Of a stretch of DNA of 64,000 nt, positions 33,452 to 42,984 are shown in pieces. This DNA is from Phaeobacter piscinae (GTDB lineage Bacteria; Pseudomonadota; Alphaproteobacteria; Rhodobacterales; Rhodobacteraceae). The stretch is taken from the NCBI RefSeq assembly GCF_002407245.1, contig NZ_CP010681.1, positions 1,364,001-1,428,000 on the forward strand. The letters are read 5' to 3'. The position numbers and the translations under genes were made by a program. Numbering within the stretch: the stretch's first letter is position 1; every line of letters starts with the position of its first letter. Below the pieces are notes generated by a model. That model was given only the letters and a program-made list of their open reading frames with translations, made no database searches and was not told the DNA's origin.

Positions 33452-35683
33452 TCAGGCCACCCAGGATTCGTCGTCCGGTGTGTCGAAACTGCCCTCATTG
33501 GAAACATCCGATGCGCCGTCGCCGGTGGCCTGCATCTGTGCCGCCATCTCAGCATCGTGCGCCATCTCTTCCGGTGTCGAGGAGGTGGCGGGACCGTCCA
33601 GCTGGAAGGCGCCGATCATGGTGTTCAACTCACGCGCCTGCTGGAACAGCTGGGTGGCGGAGGCGGTGGTTTCCTCGGTCATGGCGGCATTGGTCTGGGT
33701 CATCTGCTCCATCTCGCCGACGGCGTGATTGACTTCGCTCAGCTGTGAAGACTGGGCATCCAACCCCCTGGCGATGGAGACGATCAGCTCGGAAATCGCG
33801 CTCACCTGCGTGCTGACATCGGCCATTGCCGTTCCGGCGGAGCCAACAAGGGTGGAGCCCGTATTGACCTGAGACGAACTGCGGGCGGTGATCTCGTCGA
33901 TCTGCGACACCGCATCGGAGCAACGCTGCGCCAGGCGCTGCACTTCGCTGGCGACAACGGCAAAGCCACGTCCGGCTTCTCCGGCGCGGGCGGCCTCAAC
34001 CCCGGCGTTGAGCGCAAGGAGATTGGTCTGGAAGGCGATATCCTCGATCACCTTGGTGATCTGGGAGATCTCATCCGAGGAGGCTCGGATCTCCTCCATT
34101 GCGGTCACGGTTTTCTGCACGATGTCTTCGCAATCGTTGACCTTGTCCTGGGTGGTGCCTGCGATGGTTTCGGCATCTTTGGCGTTGCGGGCGGATTCGC
34201 CGACACTGGTGGTGATTTCGTTCATCGCTTGCGTCGACCGCTCCAGTGCAGCGGCTTGCGATTCCGTTCGGCGGGACAGGTCATCCATATTCGCCGCGAT
34301 GGTCTGGCTGTCATCCCCGACCGTGAGCGCAGTGCTGCGCACCGTGCCCATGGCATCCTCAAGCGATTGGGCCAGATCATTAAAATCGATCTGAAGCTTC
34401 TTGAATTCCTCAGGAAAGTTATCGTCCAGACGATAGACCAGAACTTTATTGCTAAGCTGATTCAGCGCCGTGGCGATGGCGTCGGAGACCTGTTTCTGCT
34501 CGGCCATCGCGCGATTGAGCTGCTCATCGGCCTCTCGCTTCTCGACCGCGTATCCACGTAGGATTTCAGCCTGACGTGCGATGCTGCCGACCTCATCCCG
34601 GCGCGATTTACCGGAGATATCTTCATCCAGTTCACCAGCGCTGATCCGCTCCAGGGCGGAGGTGACCATGCGCACGCCGCCGGCGATGTCCCGGGCTATC
34701 AAGGTAGCGCTGAGGCCAATGAACACAAGCACCAGCAAAAGGCCGACCAGCGCCGAGTAGAAGGCATTTTTGTTGTAGGTGTCAAAAGTTTGGAAGTCGG
34801 CCAGAAGTTCTCTGCGGATCTCGGATTCGACGTCTACGACAACCTCGATCGCCGCGGTTGCGAGCTTGACCCATTGCTGCGCGGTTAGAGTTTCCGGCGC
34901 ATTGTTGTCGATAGCGGCCGCCCGGATCCTGTCGAAGCTCTGATAAACCTCGCCTTCTGCGCGGTCGTCGAAGAGATGCACGCTTTTGCTGTCTGAAAGC
35001 TCGCGGAACACCCGCATTCTCTCTTTTGATTGCAGATACGATACAGTCATCCGGGAGCGCAGCATGTCGCTCCAACCGTGTGCAAAGCCCTCTGCACCGA
35101 TCGTGCGCTGGATCCCATAGGCGTCTTTAGCCATCTGAAAATAGGTGAAGGCCATCGCGCGTTCCGCCAGTTCGGTATCGGGTACCAGCACCTCGAACGC
35201 CAGAGCAGTTTCCAGCAGATGTATGTTCACCTCGGTGTAGAAATCGATCATTTCGGGCGCGCTGATGCTGCGGTTTTCGATCTGGGTGCGGATGCCGTCC
35301 AAGGCTTCCAATTCATCGTGGGCGAGTTCGACGAAGCCGCGGGTGTTTTCGTGCAGCTGTGACAGATCCGCAGATTCGATTACCTCAAGCATATGGAGGC
35401 GCAGATCCTGCGCTTTTTGCCGCTGTTCGGTTAGTGTCTGTGGTACGGCAGATGAGTCACCGGTCAGAAATGCCGCCGATAGCCCCCGCTCCAGCTGCAG
35501 ATTATGGACGAGATCTCCAACCGTCAGCATGATGTCCCGCGTTAGTGATGTATCAAAGCTGGCGCGCTTATTGAGCGAGTATAAAACCGCCCCGGACATC
35601 CCGATAATGATTAGGAGGGGCAACCCTATCATGGTCAGTATTTTGGTACGGATGGATATTTTTTGTAACAGGCGGGTAATCAT
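33452..35683 (-). CDS. methyl-accepting chemotaxis protein with NIT sensor domain
   Basis: The 743-residue receptor has a transmembrane segment at residues 15-38, a periplasmic helical domain with [12 protein letters not shown] and QRTIGAEGF, matching the NIT nitrate/nitrite sensing fold, a second membrane segment near 310 ([21 protein letters not shown]), HAMP, and a long cytoplasmic signalling hairpin with the conserved [19 protein letters not shown] tip. It should pass signals to CheA-CheW. The C-terminus ends DDESWVA, with no canonical NWETF pentapeptide for CheR. Ligand assignment is by family only. It faces aroB at a shared terminator and is preceded by about 190 bases to the ssb terminator. 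Confidence 0.9.
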   Translation of the reverse strand: MITRLLQKISIRTKILTMIGLPLLIIIGMSGAVLYSLNKRASFDTSLTRDIMLTVGDLVHNLQLERGLSAAFLTGDSSAVPQTLTEQRQKAQDLRLHMLEVIESADLSQLHENTRGFVELAHDELEALDGIRTQIENRSISAPEMIDFYTEVNIHLLETALAFEVLVPDTELAERAMAFTYFQMAKDAYGIQRTIGAEGFAHGWSDMLRSRMTVSYLQSKERMRVFRELSDSKSVHLFDDRAEGEVYQSFDRIRAAAIDNNAPETLTAQQWVKLATAAIEVVVDVESEIRRELLADFQTFDTYNKNAFYSALVGLLLVLVFIGLSATLIARDIAGGVRMVTSALERISAGELDEDISGKSRRDEVGSIARQAEILRGYAVEKREADEQLNRAMAEQKQVSDAIATALNQLSNKVLVYRLDDNFPEEFKKLQIDFNDLAQSLEDAMGTVRSTALTVGDDSQTIAANMDDLSRRTESQAAALERSTQAMNEITTSVGESARNAKDAETIAGTTQDKVNDCEDIVQKTVTAMEEIRASSDEISQITKVIEDIAFQTNLLALNAGVEAARAGEAGRGFAVVASEVQRLAQRCSDAVSQIDEITARSSSQVNTGSTLVGSAGTAMADVSTQVSAISELIVSIARGLDAQSSQLSEVNHAVGEMEQMTQTNAAMTEETTASATQLFQQARELNTMIGAFQLDGPATSSTPEEMAHDAEMAAQMQATGDGASDVSNEGSFDTPDDESWVA

Positions 35684-35870
35684 ACTCTGCGCTCCGGCGT
35701 AACGTTAATACTGCACAAATTGTAGTGTTTGAGACCCTAATAGAATGTGTATTTGAAACGCTTTGGAGCAGTTCAAATAAAAGATACATGCAAAATACCC
35801 GTATTTTTAAGGCAGGTGACGTCGCTGAAAACGCAAGGTCGTTCCTTTTTAGAATTCAGAGGTTTACACT

Positions 35871-35907
35871 AAAAAAGTGCAGGCCTGGTCGAGGCCTGCA
35901 CTTTTTT
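35871..35907. terminator. bidirectional terminator between chemoreceptor region and ssb
   Basis: Perfect 16-base stem AAAAAAGTGCAGGCCT (35871-35886) / AGGCCTGCACTTTTTT (35892-35907) with loop GGTCG. It lies 50 bases past the ssb stop on the minus strand. Confidence 0.93.
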
Positions 35908-35957
35908 GGTGTGTTTGTATCAGGGCGTTGCCGCCCGGATGAAGAGGTGATTCGTCC

Positions 35958-36488
35958 TTAGAACGGGATCTCGTCATCGTCGATGTTGTGTGACGCGCCA
36001 CCCTGGTTGCCGCCGCCAAAGCCACCGCCCTGATTACCGCCACCCTGACCGCTGTCGTAGCCACCACCGCCACCACCATAGCCGCCGCCGCTGCCACCAC
36101 CGTAGCCGCCGCCGCCGCCGCCCTGGCCGCCGTCATTGCGCCCATCGAGCATGGTCAGCGTGCCGCCGATGCCCTGCAGGACGACCTCGGTCGAATAGCG
36201 GTCCTGGCCGCTCTGGTCCTGCCATTTACGGGTCTGCAACTGGCCTTCGATATAGACCTTGGATCCTTTGCGCAGGTACTGCTCTGCCACGCGGACCAGA
36301 CCTTCGGAGAAGATGGCGACCGAATGCCATTCGGTTTTCTCGCGCCGCTCGCCGGTGTTGCGGTCTTTCCAGGTTTCCGAGGTGGCGATCCGCAGGTTGC
36401 AGACCTTGCCGCCGTTCTGGAAACTGCGCACTTCGGGATCACGGCCGAGGTTGCCGATCAGGATTACTTTGTTGACTGAGCCTGCCAT
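35958..36488 (-). CDS. ssb: single-stranded DNA-binding protein
   Basis: The 176-residue protein has the OB-fold start [23 protein letters not shown], the [18 protein letters not shown] loop and a Gly-rich linker leading to the acidic tail DDDEIPF, which binds partner proteins. ATG at 36488 follows GAGGACAGACCC, so the longer upstream frame is not used. It protects single-stranded DNA in replication and repair. Its linker is unusually Gly-rich (many GGG runs), a feature seen in alphaproteobacteria. Confidence 0.96.
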   Translation of the reverse strand: MAGSVNKVILIGNLGRDPEVRSFQNGGKVCNLRIATSETWKDRNTGERREKTEWHSVAIFSEGLVRVAEQYLRKGSKVYIEGQLQTRKWQDQSGQDRYSTEVVLQGIGGTLTMLDGRNDGGQGGGGGGYGGGSGGGYGGGGGGYDSGQGGGNQGGGFGGGNQGGASHNIDDDEIPF

Positions 36489-36831
36489 GGGTCTGTCCTC
36501 TTGGTCTGGTCGTTCGAAGCCGCGAAAATCAGCCAAAGCCAGGTGGTCTTCCCTTCCAGCTCAGCGGTTTCAGCGGACCCCGTCGGGGTATGAATTCTGT
36601 CCGGTCCGAATCTGGTCGCGCCGGGTTGGCGGCCACAGTACCGCCCAAGGTCGCCACATGAAAGTCGGCAGGCCCGGATATCTGGGATCATCCACAGATT
36701 TTGCGCAGGCGCGCCGTGAGGCAGGGCGGTGGCGGACGGGAATATGCGATGGTGCTTTTCTTTTTAGTCAATCCGGCTATAGTTTCGCGCAATCAAGGAC
36801 AGGGAAACCGGGGCGGGACAAGGCGTTTTTA
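36489..36831. other. divergent promoter region between ssb and transglycosylase genes
   Basis: 343 bases separate two genes pointing apart. A TATAGT at 36778-36783 could be the -10 of the transglycosylase gene, but no good -35 was found at the right spacing. Open frames through it are extensions of ssb and of the transglycosylase frame, not separate genes. Confidence 0.4.
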
Positions 36832-37416
36832 ATGCGTAAACTGTTGGTGGGGGTTGCGGTGACCGGGGTTCTGTCAGGTCAGGTTGCAACTGCGGATATG
36901 TTCAGCACAAAGAGCCAGCGCAAGCTGTTTGCTTCGCAGGCGCGGGTGTTGGATGAACGGGCGTCTGGGCAGTACAAGAATTCGATCCGCCTGCAGCCGC
37001 CGACCATTCACACACCGTCGAAATACGGCAGCCTTCCCTATAGTGGCAAATACCGCGGCAAATACCTGAATGTCGCGCGGGCAGCGGCGCAGAAACATGG
37101 CGTGCCCGAAGATCTGTTCCTGCGACTGGTGCAGCAGGAGAGCGGCTGGAACCCCACGGCGAAATCCCACAAGGGCGCATTAGGACTGGCGCAGCTGATG
37201 CCCGCCACCGCCAAGGCGCTGGGGGTGGATGCGTCCGATCCCAAGCAGAACCTGGAAGGCGGCGCGCGGTATCTGGCGCGGCAATACCGCAAGTTCGGTT
37301 CCTGGCGGTTGGCGCTGGCGGCTTATAACGCAGGGCCTGAGGCGGTGCGTAAACACGGCGGCGTGCCGCCCTACCGCGAAACTCAGAATTACGTGAAGAA
37401 GATCTGGGGCAGCTGA
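36832..37416 (+). CDS. lytic transglycosylase (SLT domain)
   Basis: The 194-residue protein has a signal peptide ([18 protein letters not shown]) and an SLT lysozyme-like domain from about residue 80: [20 protein letters not shown] with the catalytic Glu, [24 protein letters not shown] and [12 protein letters not shown]. It cleaves peptidoglycan glycan strands forming anhydromuramyl ends. ATG at 36832 follows AAGGCG. Similar small SLT proteins act with secretion systems or flagella, but no such genes are adjacent here. Confidence 0.9.
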   Translation: MRKLLVGVAVTGVLSGQVATADMFSTKSQRKLFASQARVLDERASGQYKNSIRLQPPTIHTPSKYGSLPYSGKYRGKYLNVARAAAQKHGVPEDLFLRLVQQESGWNPTAKSHKGALGLAQLMPATAKALGVDASDPKQNLEGGARYLARQYRKFGSWRLALAAYNAGPEAVRKHGGVPPYRETQNYVKKIWGS

Positions 37417-37611
37417 CAGCGGCGCTGCCAGACTGCTGTGGAAACAGGCATGTATCTGGCGGGGGAGGTGTGCCCCCCTGCGCGCAGATCTGTGGTTCCA
37501 AGCTGTCCTGATGCGGCGGCGTTTTTTCACCCGTCCTGATATTTTGGCGCCGTTTCGGCAGCGCATTGCCGATTGCGCCGGGGATCGGCGTTAATCTGCT
37601 GATAATCTTCC

Positions 37612-37627
37612 TTAATGCCGTGTTAAC
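37612..37627. promoter_or_regulatory. CtrA binding box
   Basis: TTAATGCCGTGTTAAC is an exact TTAA-N7-TTAAC site, 73 bases before the GTG start of the next gene. CtrA itself is encoded at 61504. In Rhodobacterales CtrA drives motility, gene-transfer and biofilm genes, so a direct role in the downstream gene is plausible. Confidence 0.65.
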
Positions 37628-37699
37628 TCCGTCTGTCTGCCAGAAAGTTGCCTTAATCTCTTGGCACCTAGTGGGAAGCTTCAGAAGAGGAATATCCCG

Positions 37700-38074
37700 G
37701 TGTCTTTCAAACGCTTTGACGAACGTCTTACCCAGATGCAGTGGCAGCCCCAGTCCGGCCCGTCGCCACAGATCGTTGACAGCGTGATGGCCGACCGCCC
37801 GCCGCTGGCGGTGCGGGGGGTGGAGTTCACCCTCGCAGGCGCGATCCTGGGGATCCTGATCGGGGTGGGCCTTAAGGGAATTTATACCCCCGGCGCGCCC
37901 TGGGGGCCGAACACCGGCCTGACCGGTCTGCTGATCGGCGGCGCCTCCATGGCTGGCGCGGGCCTGTCACTGGCGCTGGCCGCCTATGCCGTGCTGCGCC
38001 GTCACGACATGCCGCGCCTGATGCAGTTTGCGTCGATGAACCTGCTGATCATCGTGATGCTGCTCTTGGGATAA
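37700..38074 (+). CDS. small inner-membrane protein of unknown function, possible CtrA target
   Basis: The 124-residue protein starts with GTG at 37700, nine bases after AGAGGAA. A charged N-terminal half (SFKRFDERLTQMQWQPQSGPSPQ) is followed by three hydrophobic segments (GVEFTLAGAILGILIGVGLKG, GLTGLLIGGASMAGAGLSLALAAYAV, MNLLIIVMLLLG). No known domain was recognised. The perfect CtrA box upstream suggests cell-cycle or motility control. It ends at a hairpin terminator that overlaps the stop codon of the convergent ABC ATPase gene. Confidence 0.7.
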   Translation: MSFKRFDERLTQMQWQPQSGPSPQIVDSVMADRPPLAVRGVEFTLAGAILGILIGVGLKGIYTPGAPWGPNTGLTGLLIGGASMAGAGLSLALAAYAVLRRHDMPRLMQFASMNLLIIVMLLLG

Positions 38075-38111
38075 TCCCGCCAGCAGCCCCGATCCAGCAC
38101 CGGTCAAATCG

Positions 38112-38139
38112 CGCCGCCGATCACTCGGCGGCGATTTTT
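38112..38139 (+). terminator. terminator for the small membrane protein gene, inside the ABC ATPase coding end
   Basis: Nine-base stem CGCCGCCGA (38112-38120) / TCGGCGGCG (38125-38133) with loop TCAC, then ATTTTTA. The loop contains the reverse of the ATPase stop codon, and the right arm encodes its final Ala-Ala-Glu. Confidence 0.8.
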
Positions 38140-40208
38140 ATGACCGGTTCCATTTCTTTCAGATCGGCATCGCTGAGGTGGCATTTCACCTGATGGCCGC
38201 CTGCGAGGGTGCGCACCGGCGGAACCTCTGCCTCACAGAGGTTGCCGGCCACTTTGGATTTCCAGCGACAGCGGGTCTGGAATGGGCAGCCGGGCGGCGG
38301 GTTCATCGCCGATGGGATATCGCCCTCCAGCACGATGTGGCGTTTCTCAACCGATGTATCGGCGATCGGCACCGCACTCAGCAGTGCCTCGGTATAGGGG
38401 TGATAGGGCGGGGCAAAAACCTGATCGGTGGTGCCCAGCTCGACCACATGGCCCAGATACATCACCATCACCCGGTCGCTGAGATAGCGCACGATGCTGA
38501 GGTCATGGGAGATGAACAGCAGCGTTGTCTTCTCCTTGCGCTGGATTTCCATCAGCAGATCGGTCACGGCCGCCTGCACCGACACATCCAGCGCCGAGAC
38601 CGGTTCATCGGCGACCACAATACGCGCGCCACCGGCAAAGGCGCGGGCGATGCCGACGCGCTGTTTCTGCCCGCCTGACAGCTGCCGTGGCATCCGGTCG
38701 GCAAAGGCGCGCGGCAGTTTCACCAGATCCAGCAGTTCCAGCATGCGCTCCTTGCGCGCGGCGGTGCTGTCGCCGATACCAAAGATCTCCAGCGCCCGCA
38801 TGATCTGCCGGCCCACGGTCATGGACGGGTTCAGCGTGTCAAATGGGTTCTGGAACACCATCTGCACGTCGGAGACGGTGCGGGTGTCGCGCTGTTCAAT
38901 CGGGGTTGTTTCGATGTTCTTGCCATCCAGCTGAATGGCGCCTGCGGTTGCGGTCTCCAATCCCATCAGCACCTTGGCGAAGGTGGATTTGCCGCAGCCG
39001 CTCTCGCCAACAATAGCGAGCGTCTCGCTCTCACGGGCCTCGAAACTGAGGGTTTCATTGGCCTTCACCACCTTGCGCGCGCCGCTGTCAAACAGCGCAT
39101 TGGCGGAGACCTCATAATATTTGCGCAGCGCGTCAATTTTCAGAACAACCTCGCCAACCTCGGGTTTCTCCTTCTGCTCACCAACTGTGATCGGCGCGTT
39201 CCAGTCGATTTCATCATGGCGCAGGCAGCGGGTGTGATGGCGGTCATTGCCATGCACCGGCACCATCGGAATGTCCTGCGCATCGCAACGCCCGGCCTCG
39301 AAGTAATCGCAGCGCGGGCCAAAGTTGCAGCCGGGCGGGCGCTCATGCGGGAGAGGGAAATTACCGGGGATCGCCACCAGCGGGCGGGCGTTTTTATCCG
39401 CGCCCGGCAGCGGGATGGAGCGGAACAGCGCCTGCGTATAGGGGTGCTGCATCTCGTCAAACACATCATGAATGGAGCCGCGCTCCACCGCCTCGCCGGA
39501 ATACATCACGCAGAGCCGGTCGCAGGTTTCCAGCACCAGACCAAGGTTGTGGGAGATGAACAGCATCGAGGTGCCGTATTTCTTGCCCAGATCCTTGACC
39601 AGCTCGACCACGGCGGCCTCCACCGTCACATCCAGCGCGGTGGTCGGCTCATCCAGGATGAGGAGGGCGGGTTTTGACATCAGCGCCATGGCGATCACGA
39701 TGCGCTGCTGCTGGCCGCCGGACAGCTGATGCGGGAAGGAATTGAGCATCCGTTCGGGATCAGGCAGGCGCACATCCGTGACCACCTCAAGGGCGCGCCT
39801 GTAGGCCTCTTCCTTGCTGACGCCCTCATGGATCATCGGCACTTCCATCAGCTGTTTGCCGATCTTCATTGCCGGGTTGAGCGAGGCCATCGGCTCCTGA
39901 TAGATCATCGCGATCTCATTGCCGCGCACGTCGCGCAGCTCGTCCGCCGACATCTCCGCCAGATCGCGGCCCTTGAACTTGATCGAGCCGCCAACAATGC
40001 GGCCGTTCTTGCCGAGGTCCTGCATCACACCCAGCGCCACGGTGGATTTGCCGCAGCCGCTTTCACCGACCAGTCCCACGGCCTCACCTGGCATCACCGA
40101 GACGGAGAAATCCATCACCGCAGGAATTTCCCGCAGCCGGGTAAAGAAGGAGATCGACAGTTTGTCGATTTCCAGAATCGGGCCGTCATACTCTGCGAGT
40201 TTGGTCAT
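38121..40208 (-). CDS. peptide ABC transporter, fused double ATP-binding protein
   Basis: The 695-residue protein carries two nucleotide-binding domains in tandem, as DppD and DppF would be if joined. Domain one (residues about 15-325) has GLVGESGCGKSTVALGVM, LSGGQQQRIVIAMAL and LILDEPTTALDV. Domain two (about 350-685) has AIVGESGCGKSTFAKVLMG, LSGGQKQRVGIARAFA and VVADEPVSALDV. Both end in the cysteine-rich oligopeptide tail (PPGCNFGPRCDY and PPGCPFQTRCRW). It powers uptake of peptides or related solutes with the two permeases directly upstream in transcription. A promoter-proximal gap of 96 bases precedes it. Confidence 0.93.
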   Translation of the reverse strand: MTKLAEYDGPILEIDKLSISFFTRLREIPAVMDFSVSVMPGEAVGLVGESGCGKSTVALGVMQDLGKNGRIVGGSIKFKGRDLAEMSADELRDVRGNEIAMIYQEPMASLNPAMKIGKQLMEVPMIHEGVSKEEAYRRALEVVTDVRLPDPERMLNSFPHQLSGGQQQRIVIAMALMSKPALLILDEPTTALDVTVEAAVVELVKDLGKKYGTSMLFISHNLGLVLETCDRLCVMYSGEAVERGSIHDVFDEMQHPYTQALFRSIPLPGADKNARPLVAIPGNFPLPHERPPGCNFGPRCDYFEAGRCDAQDIPMVPVHGNDRHHTRCLRHDEIDWNAPITVGEQKEKPEVGEVVLKIDALRKYYEVSANALFDSGARKVVKANETLSFEARESETLAIVGESGCGKSTFAKVLMGLETATAGAIQLDGKNIETTPIEQRDTRTVSDVQMVFQNPFDTLNPSMTVGRQIMRALEIFGIGDSTAARKERMLELLDLVKLPRAFADRMPRQLSGGQKQRVGIARAFAGGARIVVADEPVSALDVSVQAAVTDLLMEIQRKEKTTLLFISHDLSIVRYLSDRVMVMYLGHVVELGTTDQVFAPPYHPYTEALLSAVPIADTSVEKRHIVLEGDIPSAMNPPPGCPFQTRCRWKSKVAGNLCEAEVPPVRTLAGGHQVKCHLSDADLKEMEPVIKIAAE

Positions 40209-40304
40209 CTTGGTCTCCCTGGAGGGCTGGTTGATGCCTAAGAGGCATCTTCTGGCTCCAAATATCTCGGGGGTCCGGGGGCAGCGCCCCCGGAGAGGGT
40301 CATA

Positions 40305-41747
40305 TCAGTCGCGCAGGCTTTCTTCGCGCAGGCCATCCGCCAGCAGGTTGAGGCCCAGAACAAGGCTCAACAGCGCCAGCGCCGGTGGCAGCGGTGGATG
40401 CAGATAGATCGACAACAGCTTACGCCCGTCATTGATCGTGCTGCCCCAGTCCGGGCTTTCCGGCGGCAGCCCCAGCCCGAAGAACCCCAAGGTCCCAAGA
40501 AGGATGGTGGTATAGCCGATGCGCAGGCAGAAATCTACGATCAGCGGGCCACGGGCATTGGGCAGGATTTCCCAGAGCATGATGTACCAGGGGCGCTCCC
40601 CCCGGGTCTGGGCGGCGGCGACATAGTCGCGGGTTTTGATATCCATGGTCAGGCCGCGCACGATGCGGAACACTGTGGGAGAATTCACAAACACCACGGA
40701 GACAAAGACCACCAGTATACCGCCCGGCACGTCAAACAGATCCAGCGGCCAGAAGGTGATCTTCGACCCGGCCTCATTGATCAGCGACAGATAGGCGAGG
40801 AGACCGGGGACCAGCACAATGGCCAGCCAGATGGTATTATGTTGCGGGCGGGTGCGAAAGCGTGAATGGATCAGCACCGCAACAAAGATCAGCGGAAAGG
40901 CAAAGAGCACCACGGCGATATATTGCGGCAGCCCGGTTTCGATGATCTCCGGCGTGACCAGCAGGTAGAACAGCAGGATCACCGGGAAGGCGAGGATCAG
41001 GTTGGCAAGGAAGGACAGAACCGTGTCCCATAGGCCGCCGTAATACCCCGCAGGCAGCCCCAGCGTGATCCCCACCATAAAGGCAAAGAGCGTCGCCAGC
41101 GGCGCGATCTGCACCACCACCCAGGCGCCATCTATCAGGCGGCTGAACACATCGCGCGCCAGATTGTCACCGCCAAGCAGATACCAGGCCGCGATGCCTG
41201 CATCGGCCTCGGCACCCGGCAGCGGGGTGCCGGGCAGTTTGTTCTTGAGGCCGGAAACCTGCGCCAGCGGGTCATGCGGTGCGATCAGATCCATCGCGCC
41301 AAGCACCCCGGTAAAGACCCAGAACATCACCAGTGCAAAGCCGATCATGCCGATGGGGCTGTCAAACAGTTTCCCGTAGAGACCCAGTCGCCGCTTGAAG
41401 GTGATGGAGACGGCAAAAAGTGCGATCAATGCACTCCACACCGGCAAGAGCAACTGCGCCATGGCACCAACGATGCCACCGGAGGCGCCGAAGATGACGC
41501 CAAACAGAATGTAGATGACGATCAGCACGATCACCGCGAGAAAACTGTAGCGCACGGCGATACCGGCCAGCACATCCGGCGTTGTGGCGAGACTAGCGCT
41601 GCGGTGGGCGTTCACCGCCATTGTGGGGCTTGTGGTCACAATGCTGAGCACCAGCCAGGCGATCACAGAGGCGGCAAGCGCCACCAGGGCAAGCATCAGC
41701 ACAGGGGTGAGAAAAGAGAGGCTCCCGGTCCAGCTGAGAGGGTCCAT
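40305..41747 (-). CDS. peptide ABC transporter permease (DppC type)
   Basis: The 480-residue protein has the binding-protein-dependent permease core at its C-terminal half, with EAA-like motif YVAAAQTRGERPWYIMLWEILPNARGPLI. The N-terminal half has additional membrane segments (LALVALAASVIAWLVLSIV, FLAVIVLIVIYILFGVIFG), which makes it longer than ordinary DppC (about 300). It forms the membrane channel with the DppB-like partner 14 bases upstream in transcription. The substrate is unknown. Confidence 0.9.
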   Translation of the reverse strand: MDPLSWTGSLSFLTPVLMLALVALAASVIAWLVLSIVTTSPTMAVNAHRSASLATTPDVLAGIAVRYSFLAVIVLIVIYILFGVIFGASGGIVGAMAQLLLPVWSALIALFAVSITFKRRLGLYGKLFDSPIGMIGFALVMFWVFTGVLGAMDLIAPHDPLAQVSGLKNKLPGTPLPGAEADAGIAAWYLLGGDNLARDVFSRLIDGAWVVVQIAPLATLFAFMVGITLGLPAGYYGGLWDTVLSFLANLILAFPVILLFYLLVTPEIIETGLPQYIAVVLFAFPLIFVAVLIHSRFRTRPQHNTIWLAIVLVPGLLAYLSLINEAGSKITFWPLDLFDVPGGILVVFVSVVFVNSPTVFRIVRGLTMDIKTRDYVAAAQTRGERPWYIMLWEILPNARGPLIVDFCLRIGYTTILLGTLGFFGLGLPPESPDWGSTINDGRKLLSIYLHPPLPPALALLSLVLGLNLLADGLREESLRD

Positions 41748-41761
41748 AGTGCGTTCCTCCT

Positions 41762-42814
41762 TCAGGAAATCCGGATGCGGGGGTTGAGATAGACATAGCC
41801 GATATCGGAGATCAGCTGAGTGAGCAGCACCACGACCACGGAGACCACGGAAATGCCGAGGAGCAGTTCGATGTCATTGTTGCCTGCCGCCTCCACCAGG
41901 GCCCAGCCGAAGCCTTTGTAGTTGAACAGCGTCTCCACGATCACCACACCATTCAGCAGCCACGGGAACTGCAGCATGATCACGGTGAAGGGGGCAATCA
42001 ATGCGTTGCGCAGGGCGTGGCGCATGACAATCTTCGGAAAGCTCACGCCCTTCAGCCGGGCAGTGCGGATATATTGCGCGGTCATCACCTCGGTCATGGA
42101 GGCGCGGGTCATCCGGGCGATATAGCCGATCCCATAAAGGGCGATGGTCAGCACCGGCAGGAAGAAATTCTCAAAATTGGCATCGGTCATCGCAGAGGTT
42201 GCCGTGCCCTTGAACCATTTGAGCCCCACCGCGGAGGAGGTGAACACCGCAATGAAAATCACGCCGGAGACATATTCCGGGGTGGCGGTAGTCAGGATGG
42301 AGGCGGTGGAGAGCGACCGGTCGGTGACCGAGCCTTCGCGCATACCGGCCAGAACACCGATCAGCAGCGCCGAAGGCACCATCAGGATCAGCACCCACAT
42401 CATCAGGAAGGCGGTATTGCCAAGCCGGGTCTGAATAATGGTCCAGACTTCATCCTTGAACCGGGTGGAATAGCCCCAGTCCCCTTGCAAAACGCCACAG
42501 AACGACGGGGCGTCTTCTGCCTCCTCTGCGCTGACAACGCCGGTGATGCAGCGGCCGGTGATCCCCTCATCCGTGGTGGTACGCCAACCGGGGAGTACCC
42601 CCAGCCATTGGCCGTATTTTACCGGCATTGGCTGCAGATAGCCGTTTTTGTCCAACCAGCTGGCGACGGCCTCATCCGACATGCGGAAGTTGCCCTCGGT
42701 CTTGGCCAGTTTTTCAAGGTTCGGATAGAGGTTGGTCAGAATGAACACGATGAAGGTGAGGCAGAGCGCCGTCAGGATCATCACGCCCGTTCGGCGCAGA
42801 ATAAAAAGTCCCAT
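41762..42814 (-). CDS. peptide ABC transporter permease (DppB type)
   Basis: The 350-residue protein starts at MGLFILRRTGVMILTALCLTFIVFIL, typical of DppB, and has the EAA loop YIRTARLKGVSFPKIVMRHALRNALI. An insertion of about 60 residues rich in Gly and charged residues follows the first membrane segment (near 45-110), larger than in E. coli DppB. The ATG at 42814 follows AGGACTTTGC. It lies between the binding-protein gene and DppC-like gene in the order SBP, B, C, ATPase. Confidence 0.9.
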   Translation of the reverse strand: MGLFILRRTGVMILTALCLTFIVFILTNLYPNLEKLAKTEGNFRMSDEAVASWLDKNGYLQPMPVKYGQWLGVLPGWRTTTDEGITGRCITGVVSAEEAEDAPSFCGVLQGDWGYSTRFKDEVWTIIQTRLGNTAFLMMWVLILMVPSALLIGVLAGMREGSVTDRSLSTASILTTATPEYVSGVIFIAVFTSSAVGLKWFKGTATSAMTDANFENFFLPVLTIALYGIGYIARMTRASMTEVMTAQYIRTARLKGVSFPKIVMRHALRNALIAPFTVIMLQFPWLLNGVVIVETLFNYKGFGWALVEAAGNNDIELLLGISVVSVVVVLLTQLISDIGYVYLNPRIRIS

Positions 42815-42984
42815 GCAAAGTCCTGTTGGCAAAGTCCGGTTGGTCTGCCATGCGCGATCGGAGGCAGCGCAGAGGCTGCGCTAGAGCTGAGGTCCGACGG
42901 CGGGTGAGCTGGCGGCTGTGGCAGCTGCGCTGGCAGCATCTGCCCCGGTGACGGGGCAGATGCGGGATAGGTGAGTTGGCAGGA

